Source of the DNA: Choanephora cucurbitarum
Taxonomy: Eukaryota > Mucoromycota > Mucoromycetes > Mucorales > Choanephoraceae
Length of the DNA stretch: 64,000 nucleotides
Direction: 5' to 3'
Assembly (NCBI GenBank): GCA_025331435.1
Contig: JAIWNI010000028.1
Coordinates: 186,001 to 250,000 of the forward strand
Shown: one piece after another, positions 34,286 to 46,600 of the stretch
Numbering within the stretch: position 1 is the stretch's first letter
How the letters are laid out: each line of letters starts with the position of its first letter
Made by a program: the position numbers and the translations under genes
Notes under the pieces: model-generated
What the model was told of the DNA's origin: nothing
Databases searched by the model: none
The model's input: only the letters and a program-made list of their open reading frames with translations

Positions 34286-35914
34286 GACAATCTTTGCATG
34301 GGCCCATTGCTCAATATAATTTTGATATAGTTCAGCTAACTTCTTTCTGTCAGCTCATTCTGACAGGGAACGTATTCCTAAGCGTGCCATTCATGCAAAG
34401 GGCGCAGGCACTCATGGCGTTTTTGGTAAGACATAGACTGCGACTCTTTTCTAAACAATTACTGTCAATATGGAGACAACACACGACATCACCCATTTTA
34501 CTGAGGCTAAATTTTGAATCATGTTGGCAAGAAGACACTTGTAGGTGGCGAGAAGAGCATTGCAGACAATGCTCGTGATACTTGTGGCTTTGCTCTCAAT
34601 TTCTAAACTGAAAAGGATAAATTGTATAGAAAGTATCAACGGAACTGATTTTTTTGATGGTTTTTTGAGGTAGTTATAATACGGTGGATAGTAACACATC
34701 TGCCTTCTTTATTCGAGATTCTGCAAAATTTCCAAGTAAATGAGATAGATACATGAAGAAAAACCAGATAGAGTGTGAGAAATTGATCTACACAGATTCA
34801 GTTACTCTAGACTTTATTCAGACAAAAAGGAAACCCTCAAATCAACCTTCCTGACTCTGATGCCTTCTGGGATTTCCTATCTATTGTGCCTGAGTCCATT
34901 CACCAGGCCACTATCTTGTCTTCAAATCGGGGCACACTTGATGGTTACCGTCATCTCAATGGTCATTCTTTTCTACACTCAAACTAGTTGACGAAAAAGG
35001 AAACTTCAAGTGCGTCAAATGGCAATATAAGACAAATTAAAGCATCAACAACCTGAAGACAGACAGGGCTGCTCAATTGGCCGGTAGTGATTCTGATTAT
35101 GCTAATCGTGATTTCTTTGAAGCCATTGGACGTGCCGATCTTCCTTCTTGATCTGTTTATATTCAAGTCATGAGTCCCGAGGGTGCAAAGACTTGTCGGT
35201 TCAGCCCGTTTGATGTCACCAAAGCGCGACCTCACTAAGTACACTATGTCATACATACACATAGATCTGATTTACTTACCTGCTCCTTATTTCCTCCACA
35301 TTGTACAGGACTATTCTCTTCAACTTGTTAGTAAGTCGAATTTGAATCGCAATCCTGAAAATTACTTTGCAGAAACCGAGCAAGCAGCTTTTTCACCTTC
35401 TCATACAGTTCCTGATGTTGATGTTTCACCTAATCGTATGTTACGATGTCGTTTGTAATTACATCCTAATACCCATCATCACAGCTTTGACACATATTAT
35501 AATCAAATTTCTATCAACCAACGTCATTCTCGCGTGGCCAGTCAAAAGCGTGATGGCCAAATGGCTGTCTTGGGTAATAATGGGTTACTTCCTAACTATG
35601 AAACAAATTCATTTAGTGAACTTTATTAGATCAATGTGAACGCCACTGCTTTTTCACCCAAAGAATTAGAAGGCCTTGACGGTCGTCGTACTTATGAATT
35701 AAATAATATTGACTTTGCTCAAGCAGGTGATCTGTATCGTCTGACGTCTGACGAAGAAAATACAGATTTGGTTAATAATATCTCAGATCATCTCAAGAAT
35801 GTAAAGAAGCGCATTATAGAGCGTCAAATTAGCTACTTTAAACACGCTAATCCCGAGTACGGTAGAAGAGTTGAAGAAAACATCTTGAGTCTTAGATCTA
35901 AAGCTCAAAAATAG
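34283..35914 (+). pseudogene. Catalase pseudogene
   Basis: Pieces of a monofunctional heme catalase occur in order: '[21 protein letters not shown]' region (contains the catalytic His), 'THDITHFTEAKF', 'SIADNARDTCGFALNF', 'NTSAFFIRDSAKFP' (distal Asn region), 'LPDSDAFWDFLSI', 'GTLDGYRHLNGHSF', '[20 protein letters not shown]', '[16 protein letters not shown]', and a long intact C-terminus (35636-35914) of the clade with 'GDLYRLTSDEE'. Stops and shifts lie at about 34509, 34604, 34985, 35229 and 35456, and the heme-ligand region RLFxYxDTHRHR is damaged. The first 20 or so residues expected before the DxxxxGP block are absent, because Helitron sequence begins there. Not expected to make active enzyme. 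Confidence 0.8.
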
Positions 35915-36010
35915 AACAGAAAAGGATCACATCATTGGAACATAGTCATATTTTATTGCGTCATTTCTCATAAGGAAAACAAAGAAGGAAGGAAGGCATA
36001 GGGTATAAAT

Positions 36011-37703
36011 CTAATTCTTCTGGAAGAATTGATACATGATCTTGCGTACAAAAGGAGACAAGACATCAGCTTCTTCTTGATAGAACGACATGATAATACC
36101 CATAGCAAAACTAGTCATCATCACTTCAAAATACTTTACTTTGAAGATCCATTGATGAGAATAGGCAATACGATAAAAGCTTTGGAGTGCCTTTGGCAAG
36201 ACATACAAAGCAAGCTCACTGCGTCTTTTTTTGTCCTCAAGGAAGATTGAGAGGTAAGCACATACAAAGCCTGCCCAACCATAGATATACTTGGAATTCC
36301 ATCTACCAATCAATCCTGTCTTAAGCAATTGTCGATGCATACAGATTTGATATTGATAAAGTGTAACGAATGAAGCTAAGAATGCACCTGATTTCAAAGT
36401 TGCCAAGGTGGTTTTCGAAAGCATCGAGACAGGGCTATAGAATAGAATTAAGATTAGAGTAATTTAATGGAAAAAAAGACTTACTCTTTTTTGAAATGTT
36501 GTGTACGAAGTAAAAGCATTGGAACAAAGTGAAGTGTACCATAAACTGGTAAGAAGTTTTTGAAGACCTTGGCAAATCTTTCAAGAGCTGTCATTTGACA
36601 TCCATCCATCCAAGGATGTAACATTTCGCTGAAGAAGTTTCGATTAGTCAAGAAAAATAGAGGGATGATAAAAAGGTAGATTTACCATGGAATAGCGGGC
36701 ATATCTAAAGGTATCTTACTGACAACTTCAACTGCATGAGTAGTAGGACGTAACTTGGATATCATATCAAGTGCTTCAGTTGGTGTGATAGGCACGCCTC
36801 TTACATTCTTTTCATTCAACAATAAGGCACCCTTGGGACATCTGGCCGCCTTCACCATGAACGAGTAGAAATCAGGAGGTAATGTTTCGGGATGCATGGT
36901 ATAAGCATACAAGACTTGAGCACAAGTGACAGCAAACAAGAGAGCATCGCCATTTTTGAAATAAAATATATCTCTGGCTTTACCTGCATTGTAGACAGCT
37001 TGTAATGAACTTTCAAAAAGAAAGGCATTTTGATGAGTGTAGATTCTTTTTTTTTTTTGGATAGTGTTACATTACCGTACAAGTAATTGTTGAGCAATGT
37101 CGACTCGACGTTCCTTTTTTTCACACAAGATACTAAGACCAGCAATAGCACCACTTACAAGGCCATTCAATCGATCATCCTTACCGCGATAATACCGCAT
37201 GCCATTGTTGATTGATTTCCATAATAATGCAAATGTACCAAACATAGCACCGAACCGAAGTGAGTCTGGGTTTTTAAATGAGGCTTCCAAAATAAGAGAC
37301 CAAGGAGCTCTGAACCAAATTAATGCAGCAAATTTCGAAAAGAAAGTCAGACCAACATTTCACTTTTGTCATCTTTTTTTTAAAAAAAGTAAACCTTTTT
37401 CTTAGTACTCGAAAGAGATACAAACAAAAGCTGATAGATCCTCGAACACCATAAGCTAATAAAAACGCTCCTAATTTCGAAAGAAAAGTCAATATTATGT
37501 ACATGCGTTTTGTTCTAATGTGTAGTTTAATGAAAGAGTTTCGTACTTGAGGCTCCAATAAGAGCATGTTGTACGATATCTTTGGGTGTATTTGGCTTTG
37601 GCCAATCTTTTGGATCCATGCGCTCAGAAGGATTCCGTTTCAATTTCATTACCAGTCGTTGATAAGACGTCGTTCTACGTGGTTTCTCCGATTCCAATGG
37701 CAT
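36011..37703 (-). CDS. TMEM135: TMEM135-like membrane protein
   Basis: Six exons (37703-37547, 37470-37395, 37309-37076, 37009-36686, 36628-36485, 36434-36011) give 452 aa, the same size as animal TMEM135. TMEM135 acts in lipid and peroxisome/mitochondrial homeostasis in animals; its fungal role is less defined. Visible features: a cytosolic basic N-terminus, a hydrophobic 'RAFLLAYGVRGSISFCLYL', the internal repeat 'NGLVSGAIAGLSILCEKKERR' and 'YGWAGFVCAYLSIFLEDKKRRSELALYVLPKAL', which are the Tim17-family-like helices, and conserved 'GDALLFAVTCAQVLYAY' and 'CEMLHPWMDGCQ' blocks. The small exon 2 (76 nt) and phase-2 introns close the frame fully. The start is the ATG at 37703; an in-frame TTG upstream is not used. 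Confidence 0.82.
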
Positions 37704-38564
37704 GATGTTTTCTTGCTTAGTATAAATTGAGCACAATGATCCAAAGCAATGAAAGAAAAATAATAAAAAAACAAAAAAAAAGGATGATCTTTAGTCTTTG
37801 TACTGTTTTTTGAATATAAGTTTGGGTTAGGATAAAAATTGATTCGTGCTGGCTTTAAAAGAATAGTCACGTAGAAGTGAATCGAGGGCAGATATTTTGG
37901 GTGTTCCCGAGTTTTAATGAAGACTCCCAAGCTATTTTGGAAAATACGATCTTACTTTTGAACTTTTTGAGCTGCATCATTCTCTTTTCTTCGCATTGTA
38001 GGCTGTCAACCAAAAAGAACAATTCGAGCGTTAGTTGCTTTGAAGCGTAATACCCTGATAACGAGCATCGAGAAAGCTATGTTGTTGAGTCACAGGATGA
38101 GAAACTCAATGTTTTGAGCCAGTGTAATATTAGCATTAGAGGTAGACTCTATAAAGAAGGGTCAAATGATTATTGTGGAGGCTCGTTACTACTCGCTTCA
38201 AAGCATGTTTTGATGCTACTTTTTTTAATCATTTCGATTTCTTTTTAAGAAAGAAAGGCCACAAGCACTTTAAAGACGATTTATATTTCTTGAGAAACGA
38301 TCATGAGCCATATTGTGGCTAATTTTTGATGCTGATATCAATGCAACAACTTTTATGTCAGTTGCAAAAGCTTTTTCTGACACTAGATTTTAATTTTCTT
38401 GTTCCATGATATATGTACCTGAAGTGTGAAAGAACATCTTATTTTTTAAGCTATTGTTGGCGGTCTAGATCAGCTATGTTTGCTGAATCTATCGGGCTGA
38501 TTTTGCAAATACAGATGATGAATACATTAGTGATTATGGAGATGCCTCTACCTATCCATTCAAG

Positions 38565-38656
38565 TAAAATAGGTGCTTTATTAGAGCGTGTTCATATTCA
38601 AGAGAAATGCACCCTCATATTGAGCACACGCTTAAGTAAAGCATTCTAAAATTGAG
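38565..38656. repeat. TACAGTAGTCGC-family MITE
   Basis: Left part 'GGTGCTTTATTAGAGCGTG', middle 'TATTGAGCACACGCTTAAG', right terminus 'GAGCGACTACTGTA'. Best-preserved right end of the family in this window. Confidence 0.55.
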
Positions 38657-39734
38657 CGACTACTGTATTTTCGCGTCAGTTGCCATCTTTTGCAAGTCTC
38701 TTCTATGTTTCCTGACCTTCCAATTAATCTATAGAGTCTGATACATAGAACAAGCCAATGCCCTGACTGAAGAACAACAGATAGATAGTTCTTTACTCCG
38801 GATAGACTTTCGGGTTCTAACTATATATAATAGGCAACTGCACCCTTTATTCGTTGAGGCTGTGTACAGTGAATAACAAATGCCGTTTTGATAAGTCATG
38901 GTTGAACTTCTTTTTAGCTTATTGTGTTTTCAATCGTTCAAACTAGTTTCGAAATATAGATGCCACTGCTGATATCAGAAGTATTCTGATAGAATATGCC
39001 CGTTCGTGACGTATTCTTAAAACTAAGCTTGGCCGCGTTAACAAGTGGTCGATAAGACCAAGGACTGTTGATAGAGTTCATTGTACGATTTGTTTCGTTT
39101 GGCGGAGGTAAGGATTTTAAGGACAAAAGAACAAAGTGGCCCCTTTTTTCTAATTTTGTACGTATTTTTCCAGACACTCAAAATTAGGACAGAATTGGTG
39201 TTATGGTAACAAAAGATGTGATACGTTTCACTCAATGGCTCAAACGGTTTTCATGATCACATCACCCTCCCTTCGTACATAAATAAAACTATTTGCAGTT
39301 AGAAAGTTATGAAAAAATATAGAGATTTTTGAAATTCATTATTTTTGATTTCGAGTTACGAGAAGCGAGACTCAGAGAGCTAGTGCCGTATTTGGAGATG
39401 AAGCGGTGGCAATAAATGTTGGTTTAGGAGCAACATCAAAAGTGTTTTGCAAACAAACTGTCGCTCTTTTGTTGATCTTCATATTTCTGAAGCCATGAGT
39501 TCTAAATTGATTGTTTGAGATAGGTGTAAACTTTCTTTTTTTTTAGTCTTCCGAACTAAGTACTGACTGCATTCGACATAAGTGGCCATTTTGGAAAACG
39601 GTGGTGAGTAAGAGCAAAGATTCATATCATTTGTATCAGAAGCTGATTGATTTATCTTCTGGTGACTTTCATCAAAGTTTCATTGTGTATTCCTTTGTTC
39701 TATATTTCGCCAGAAATATACTAATTCAGCTTCA

Positions 39735-40097
39735 TTGAGAAAGACATTTAAAGAAAACGTTTTCAAAATAAGAAATCAAAAAGGAGGGGCACGAACCGAT
39801 AAAGAGAGCGAAGTAAATCAATGCTACACAGACAGTGATACAGAAGTAGATAGCAATGCTGTGGTAATTATGGATACCGAGATAACCATGCTACCAATTA
39901 TTCAGAAAAAACAATTAAAGAAACTCGCAATACATAATACTAAGAAGCCGCCGTTTTGTAAATTATTCATGCATTGTCTCCGCCTAGTGAAAGTCAAAGG
40001 GAGAAACCTTTCTATAGTAAAATTTCAGAATTCCAAAGTGGTTGCATATATTGACTATCAAGGAAAAAACACAGTCTCTTACCAACTTCCAAAGTAA
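39735..40097 (+). other. Orphan open frame of about 120 codons
   Basis: I do not recognise the product. The frame is free of stops and Lys/Asp-rich (e.g. 'CYTDSDTEVDSNAVVIMD'), ends 'NTVSYQLPK' and starts without an ATG at its left edge. The preceding 250 bp contain short frames with acceptor-like sequence, so it could be the last exon of a small gene or a fragment of a decayed element. Confidence 0.25.
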
Positions 40098-40296
40098 TAG
40101 GCAGCTAACATCATTACAGAAGAAATTCATCCGCCATTCTCTGCCAGAAAAAAGAAAACAAGTGTATCACTTTCAATATATAATGTTTTTTTAAAGATAG
40201 TCCCTACAAGAAATTGTCACTGAAGGCAAAATGTATTGAAATGGACAAGCAAGGTTCAGTTTTCTTTTAATGATAGCTGGCCTATTAACTTAATTT

Positions 40297-40345
40297 CAGT
40301 AGTTGCTTGATTTAAGAATATGCTGAATTTAAGTATAACGATTCT
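40297..40345. repeat. Fragment of the TACAGTAGTCGC-family repeat
   Basis: 'CAGTAGTTGCTTGATTTAAG' followed by 'AATATGCTGAATTTAAG'; only one half of the element is preserved. Confidence 0.4.
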
Positions 40346-40856
40346 TTGAAATGACAATCGCTTTAAGCACTGGAAAGCTATTCGATCCAACAGTACGCTC
40401 AACATAACAGCTGCGTTTCTCAGCAATATAAATATCAAGTATCCAAACATCACTTTTTCTTCCAGTGATATTGAAGCTGCATATGGTAATGAATCATTAT
40501 TGGTTTATCTAGTGCTCTTCATCTATTGCTTTGCAACATTTTCATTTATTTCTGCTTGCCAAATAAATAGCCACGTTACTATCTGAATCGACTTTTATAT
40601 CAACTATTCTAAAGCTCTGTATGTTTGTTCTATTGTTTAACAACAAAAGAAGTTGAGATCTCTATGCGATTTTCACCTTTCCTTTAAAGTTGCCTTCATC
40701 TCAAAGCTGACATATATTAAGTTGCTGAATGAAAATGAGAAACTGTGACGTTGGTTTGACCCACTTCACATGAATGAATGTATGACAGGAACAGAATAAC
40801 AAGTCTTAATTAACATTACAGTAAATGCAAAACCAAATTGCTGAAATTAGCATATA

Positions 40857-40882
40857 ACACACACACACACACACACACACAC
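40857..40882. repeat. (AC)n microsatellite
   Basis: Thirteen AC units. Confidence 0.9.
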
Positions 40883-41431
40883 TTAAGTGATCTTGATAAT
40901 AGAGCACAATAAAATGGCATATGCCACTGTGACAAGAAAATGACTGAAATGACCTGACAATAGTTGGACACACTTATCGCTTTTGTATCAAGAGAATTCC
41001 TTTGAAAGAAAGTTTGTTACATGTTTTCAGTATCAGACATGATTTTGATAAATAGAGTATATATATGTGCTATAAGAAACAATGAGACAAATTAGAAGAC
41101 TTAAAGACATTACATGAGAATACTAAACTACTAAAAGGGATAAGTTGATCATTTGGTTTTAGCATCTGTATGAGAATATAACTTGTAGTCATTAAGTTAT
41201 AAGCAAACTTGAGTGCTGTTAGCAAATAATTAAAAGATAAGCTTATATAAATGGAATTTTAGTCTTCTTTAAGCCATTCAAACTCCTTTATGTTGCATTC
41301 AATCGACTTGACTTTATTGCGTAATAAATAGGCAAAAGAAAAAAGATAAAGGAAGGGAATCCAGCTCCCCCCTATATAGTTTTCTCTCTATCTTTTTTTT
41401 TTGTGTTGTTTTAAAGAGAGGGGGGATTAAG

Positions 41432-42098
41432 TTAGGTAGCAATAGTAGACAGTGGTAAGCTCAGCTCTGTAATTTGAAGGGTATAAAGTAGTGGTGTAGG
41501 TGCCATCGATTTGATTGGCTGAACATTTTCTAATTTTGTTTGCTGTTTGCCACATGACACTGGATCATTTGTGTTGACAGATGATGGTAATCTGGTAAGT
41601 GCAGCATGGACTTGACATGCGTCATTCTTTATATCTAGTTCAACTGTCTTTCCTTCTTGCATTCCTTTTTCGACTGTGATGATGAAGCCTTTTTCGTTGA
41701 ATGACTGATATTTTGTTGTCTTGTTCTTTCTTAACAGTGAGCAATGGACAGATCGACGGTGGTCAAACATAGTCTTGATTTTCACTGGATCCATCAAAAT
41801 AGAGTAATATGCCTTTTTTGTCCTAGAATCAAACCGAATGGGCTTTGCACTTGCTTGACCTAGATGGATCTATTGATAAATTTCATATTAGTAAATGCCC
41901 GGGAAATAATCTCAATGTTAGGCTTACCAAAACTCCCCATTCATCACTGTTTGAATTTGATTTGATGATTCGATGTTCAATTTCTTGAAGGGCAAATGCT
42001 TGGAATAGTCGACTTGTTCGCTCCATTCTGGTCAAATCTTTAATTGACATGTAACTCATAATGGTTGAGATGATTTCGGAAGGTAGCAGACAATCCAT
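41432..42098 (-). CDS. F-box protein
   Basis: Two exons (42098-41928 and 41869-41432) give 202 aa. Residues 1-45 form an F-box: 'LLPSEIISTIMSYMSIKDLTRMERTSRLFQAFA', with the usual Leu-Pro-x-Glu-Ile and downstream Leu/Val/Trp-equivalent positions. F-box proteins bind Skp1 and bring substrates to SCF ubiquitin ligases. The remaining 155 residues carry no LRR, WD40 or Kelch repeats and I do not recognise them, so the substrate is unknown. The intron sits after 'EWGVL' with donor GTAAGC and acceptor ATAG. It is divergent from UTP20, with 1.5 kb between the starts. Confidence 0.72.
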
Positions 42099-42173
42099 TT
42101 TCAGTAAGAATTAAGGAACAAAGAAGAAAAAGTAAGAAAAAGGTACAGTCAATTAGCAATGAGAGAAAAGTCA

Positions 42174-42185
42174 GCTTTTTATATA
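42174..42185 (-). promoter_or_regulatory. TATA-like box of the F-box gene
   Basis: Reads TATATAAAAAGC on the minus strand, about 75-85 bp upstream of the F-box ATG. Confidence 0.45.
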
Positions 42186-43168
42186 AAAAGAGACATAGAT
42201 AAAGATCAAATACAGCTCCGTCAAATAAAGCCCAGCTGCATGATATTTGCTTTTAGCCATAACGAGTAGTATTAGTATTTAAGGTAAGAAAAAAAAAGTG
42301 GGTCCACAAATACATATATGGTAATTATCGATAACAGCCGGTACCCGCACAGAAAATTCACAATTACATCATTACTTAAGATTTGAAAAATGGTTCGGAA
42401 TTTCAAAATATTATCGGTTTCTCATTAGCAACTAGCCTATATATGGAAGCAACCTACATTCATCTATCTCTTTGAAAGTCAGCGCAGGCCAGTCTAATTG
42501 TACTGTGTCTGATCAGTAATAGTCTTAGGACTGCCCCATTGGATATGGCTTGAAAAGACAAAAGGAAAAGGGAAGAAAAGAAAAACGGTTGAACTTTCGA
42601 GAATATGAATTGACCTATTTGAACACAATTTACTGATGACTTATACATACGAATGTCTCCTTTTTTTATTTTTATTTACATTTAGGAAAAACCGAAATGG
42701 TCTTTTTCAAAAAAAAAAAACAAGTGTGTCATTTAATTTTGCTTTCTCTCTTTCTCTCTGTCTTTTAAGTTAAATTATGCTTAATTTTCTGTTTTCGGAC
42801 TGAATGACAGATAAAGCTTCTCTTAAAAGATTTCTTAATGCCCTGTAAATTACAGAGTCAAGAGTTCAAGCTGAAAACTAACAACAGTGTTTTCTGCTAT
42901 CGTTTTTATATCAGGTCACTTTTAATATTTGCATCATCCCACCTTTGATTTGATCCAAGGGGTCACTGGGATGCTTATTCCTTATCAAAAATAAAGAAAT
43001 AACAGGTACTCATTCATTGTTCGACATGACTTTTAGAGAAGTTATATGTTGCAATAAAGGTACAGAAAAATAACCTTATATTTTAGTACTTTTTTCTTTT
43101 GATTTAGACCAGATTTTTACTGGCTTTTCTGGCTTGTGCAACTGTTGATTTGTTGATCTTTAATATTT

Positions 43169-43190
43169 ACACACACACACACACACACAC
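43169..43190. repeat. (AC)n microsatellite
   Basis: Eleven AC units. Confidence 0.9.
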
Positions 43191-43617
43191 TGAGTATCAT
43201 ACAGAGCCACACATCGTTGAAATTTCCATTTAAAGCACAAATAACTCGAACAAGCCAAAGGTTGTATCGGGGCCTAAGAAGGTTCTTAATGACTTATATT
43301 TGGATCATTATCGATATAATTGGGCAGGTTTAACGAAACAACTATAAGATCAGCAACGCTCGATGATCTCTTTATAACACACCGCTGCCCACCTGTCATT
43401 TATGAGTAGAAGAGTTTTAGTCATTGGATACATGAAGTAACACCATCACTGAGCCTGCTTTGACAGTAAATATGAGGTTTGGATGATGTGGCGCATAAAT
43501 TTGACTGCTTTTCATGAAACTGCTATGACCCAAATAGTCACACCTAAATTATGAAAAAAGGGAAGCAAGTAGCATAAGATTTGATGTTCTTTACTTTGTA
43601 GTATTTAAGTATAAATC

Positions 43618-46600
43618 ATGAAGGATAACAATATTCCTCTTGAGTTAAATACCGGTCAAGGAGCCAACAGATTTAAAGTTAGTTCTATAAACCTTGTAAC
43701 AAAACTTACCTAATTGTTTTTTATATCTGCAGTACCAAACCTTCAAGACTCGAGTCGAACGTATAAAAGTTGATGTTGTTCGTCGATCCAAACTAGTTGA
43801 TGACGAACCCGATGAACATGGCTCCTTTTTCTATGAGTCATTATTGGAGTGGAAGGATCTGAATATGACTCGCAACTTTAAGGACTTTGCAAAGGATATT
43901 CAGCCACTTGTCAAGTCACTACCTTCTATTATCTACCATAAAGACACCATCGTCGACATTCTTGAGAAGCATCTGAAAGTGAAAGGCAGTATGGCTTTAG
44001 ATGGTCTCCTAGAGTATGTACTGCATTTGATGGATTCAATTGAGCATATGCTGATAATTTCTTTTTCTTTTTGTATATGTTAGTTTGGTGACAAAATTGG
44101 CTAAGGATTTGGAAGGCGAATTTTATCCTTATTATCCTAGAATATTATCTTGTATCATCCCATTAGTATATCATCAAGATATCAATTTGCTCGAGGTAAT
44201 TGACGAATAGCAATCAACATAATAGCTTGGCAAAAAAAAAGAAGGAAGGGCGGTGTTTTCTCTAACTATGTTTCTATCACTTTTTAGAGCGTGTTTAATT
44301 GTATTGCATATTTATTCAAATTCCTCTCACGTCAAATCCTTCCTGACCTTGATCAGACATTTCTGTAAGTCAACAACGCATTCATTTTGCCTTCCTTCCT
44401 TTTGACAGTAGCATTGATATCAAATAGCTTGTTGGCCAAATTGTTAGGTGAAGACAACCAAACAAAACCTTATATTCGCCATTTCACTGCTGAAGCATTT
44501 GCTTTTTTGCTGCGTAAGACCCGAGGCGCCGACTTGAGCAAAGCAGTCAAATGTATTTTGGATACTTTAAAAGCAGAACCTTCAGTTGAATTTGAAGAAG
44601 GTTTGGCGATGCTTTTCTTTGAATCTATCAAGGTACGTATTGAGCATTGATTTCAAAGAAAGAATATGTATACAACTAGACAAGGTAAAGTCTCACTTTT
44701 CGATTTTCTTTTTGATTAGCAAGTCGATCATCGTCTTCATTCCCGAGGGGAATCTATTTTCAAAGAGCTTTTATCACAAGCACTTGCAGAAGAAGTCAGT
44801 ATCGACGATCTTCCCACTCATCCAGTTTACATCCTTTTGACAAAGACAACATTATTAATTTTGCATCATACATATAGACAACACTTTACACCCATTATCG
44901 ATATCATCCTCAAGGAAATAGATTTACAACAGTCAACAAAGAAGCTAGACGAGAAGCGATTTGCTATTCAGATGTCGCTGTTTAATATGATAGTAACTGT
45001 TCGAAAGGGTAGTAGAGTGGAGGATTTCAAGCCAATCATTTCCTGTTTGGAGCAAGTGACAAAGACTGTTTTTACACCCAAACCCAGCACATACAGCAAT
45101 TTTATGTATACTCAAGTGCTGCGATCAATTACAGGCGTTTTATATCATGGATCATTAGAGGTCATTGTGGGCGGTGGTCGGGTGATCCTCGACACACTAA
45201 CTAAATTCGAAGACGTTCATTTGATTTATGGATTTTACCTTTCCTTGGCCAAGCTGAAATGGTCCAGCTACACTCAAATATGCTTACCATATATTCTCAA
45301 ATATACATCCACTCATTTCGAAAAGCATCCCACAGAAACTGTCTTGTTTTTGTCCAAAGTCTTAGCTACAGATGCACTTGTTTTGGCTTCAGGATCACTT
45401 TCATCTTCATTGACACCAGAAGGTTTGCTTCGATTTCCCTCTTTCGGAAGCCAAAAGTCAATTGTAGAAGGCATGTTGGACATCATTACTTCATCTTACA
45501 ACTGGGAATCAGAAAGAGACAGCTTGAATACAACTGATGTTTATTCTGAAGATCGCAACGTATCGGCCATCAGCTTCTTAGCATCTATTCTTCGAGTCTT
45601 GGGCAAATCACAGGTTTCTGTCGACAAAGCATTCCCTGCTATCATGTCTTTGTTTAATTCCCTTTTCGACTTCTTACAAGCCACTACAGACAACTCTATC
45701 ATCAGCTCTTCTTTTGTTCTTGGTCATAAGAACTTTGTTTTGGAATCTCTTATGGGCCTTGCTTTGCAATCGTTAGTCGAAATTGCCACTCACAACACAG
45801 CAGCCTTGACCGAATTGAAAAAGATGCATGATAAACTTGTTGACGACATACTTCTTAAGCATTCACAAAATGAGATGGTACTCGGCAGTATTTTCCTCTA
45901 CTTGGAGTTATTAAGTCTCAGGTAAATATACACCTAATTGCACATGAGAAGGGAGTCACTCATTCTATGTCTTTTTATATAGTAATGCTGACAAAGACAA
46001 ATTTGCTCTTGTCCATCTAGAGAAAATCTATCCAGTTCTCAAATCAAACCTAAGTTCATACAAGCGCAACTGTCGTCTCAATACACTTAAAATTCTCGCT
46101 CTTTATGACCAACCACTGATGAAGCCTGATGAAGATCACAAATTACCTGAAGTCTCCGACATAGCTCGTATTGCACTGAACCTTGAAGAAGTAGAGGCTT
46201 CCTTCAAAGAATATCGTGATAAAGTAGTCTTGATTCAAAAACTCAAATTAATTACTAGCTCTAAGCGTACTCCTGACATGCTGGTTGATTTTGCTCCTCT
46301 CTTAGCACTGGGTATTTTCACAATCAACTTGAGACCTCTTTGGGATGAAGCAAAGCAACTCTTGATTGCATTCTCTAATGTCAGCTCCGAAGGCTATTGG
46401 CAACTCCTTCATGGCGAACTTTTGAAATTCGCAGATCCAAAGAGCCTTGTGTGGGATGGATTTTCAAAAGGTGCTGTAAACAAATTGTTGACAATGGATG
46501 AAGCAGAGTCAAGCAATGCAACCAAGACAGGCAATATTTCATTTGAATGTCCTACACTAAACAATTTGTTGCACGTCGAAAACAGATCTTGGAGCATTAT

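Larger units (their letters stand above)
37704..41431. other. Gene-poor region
   Basis: About 3.7 kb with no confident gene. Holds two MITE copies, an (AC)n tract and an orphan frame at about 39735-40097. The frames at 38413-38649 and 38938-39235 overlap repeat sequence or have no recognisable content. Confidence 0.45.
42099..43617. other. Divergent promoter region F-box / UTP20
   Basis: No gene recognised in 1.5 kb. Contains a TATA-like site for the F-box gene and an (AC)n tract at 43169-43190. Confidence 0.5.
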
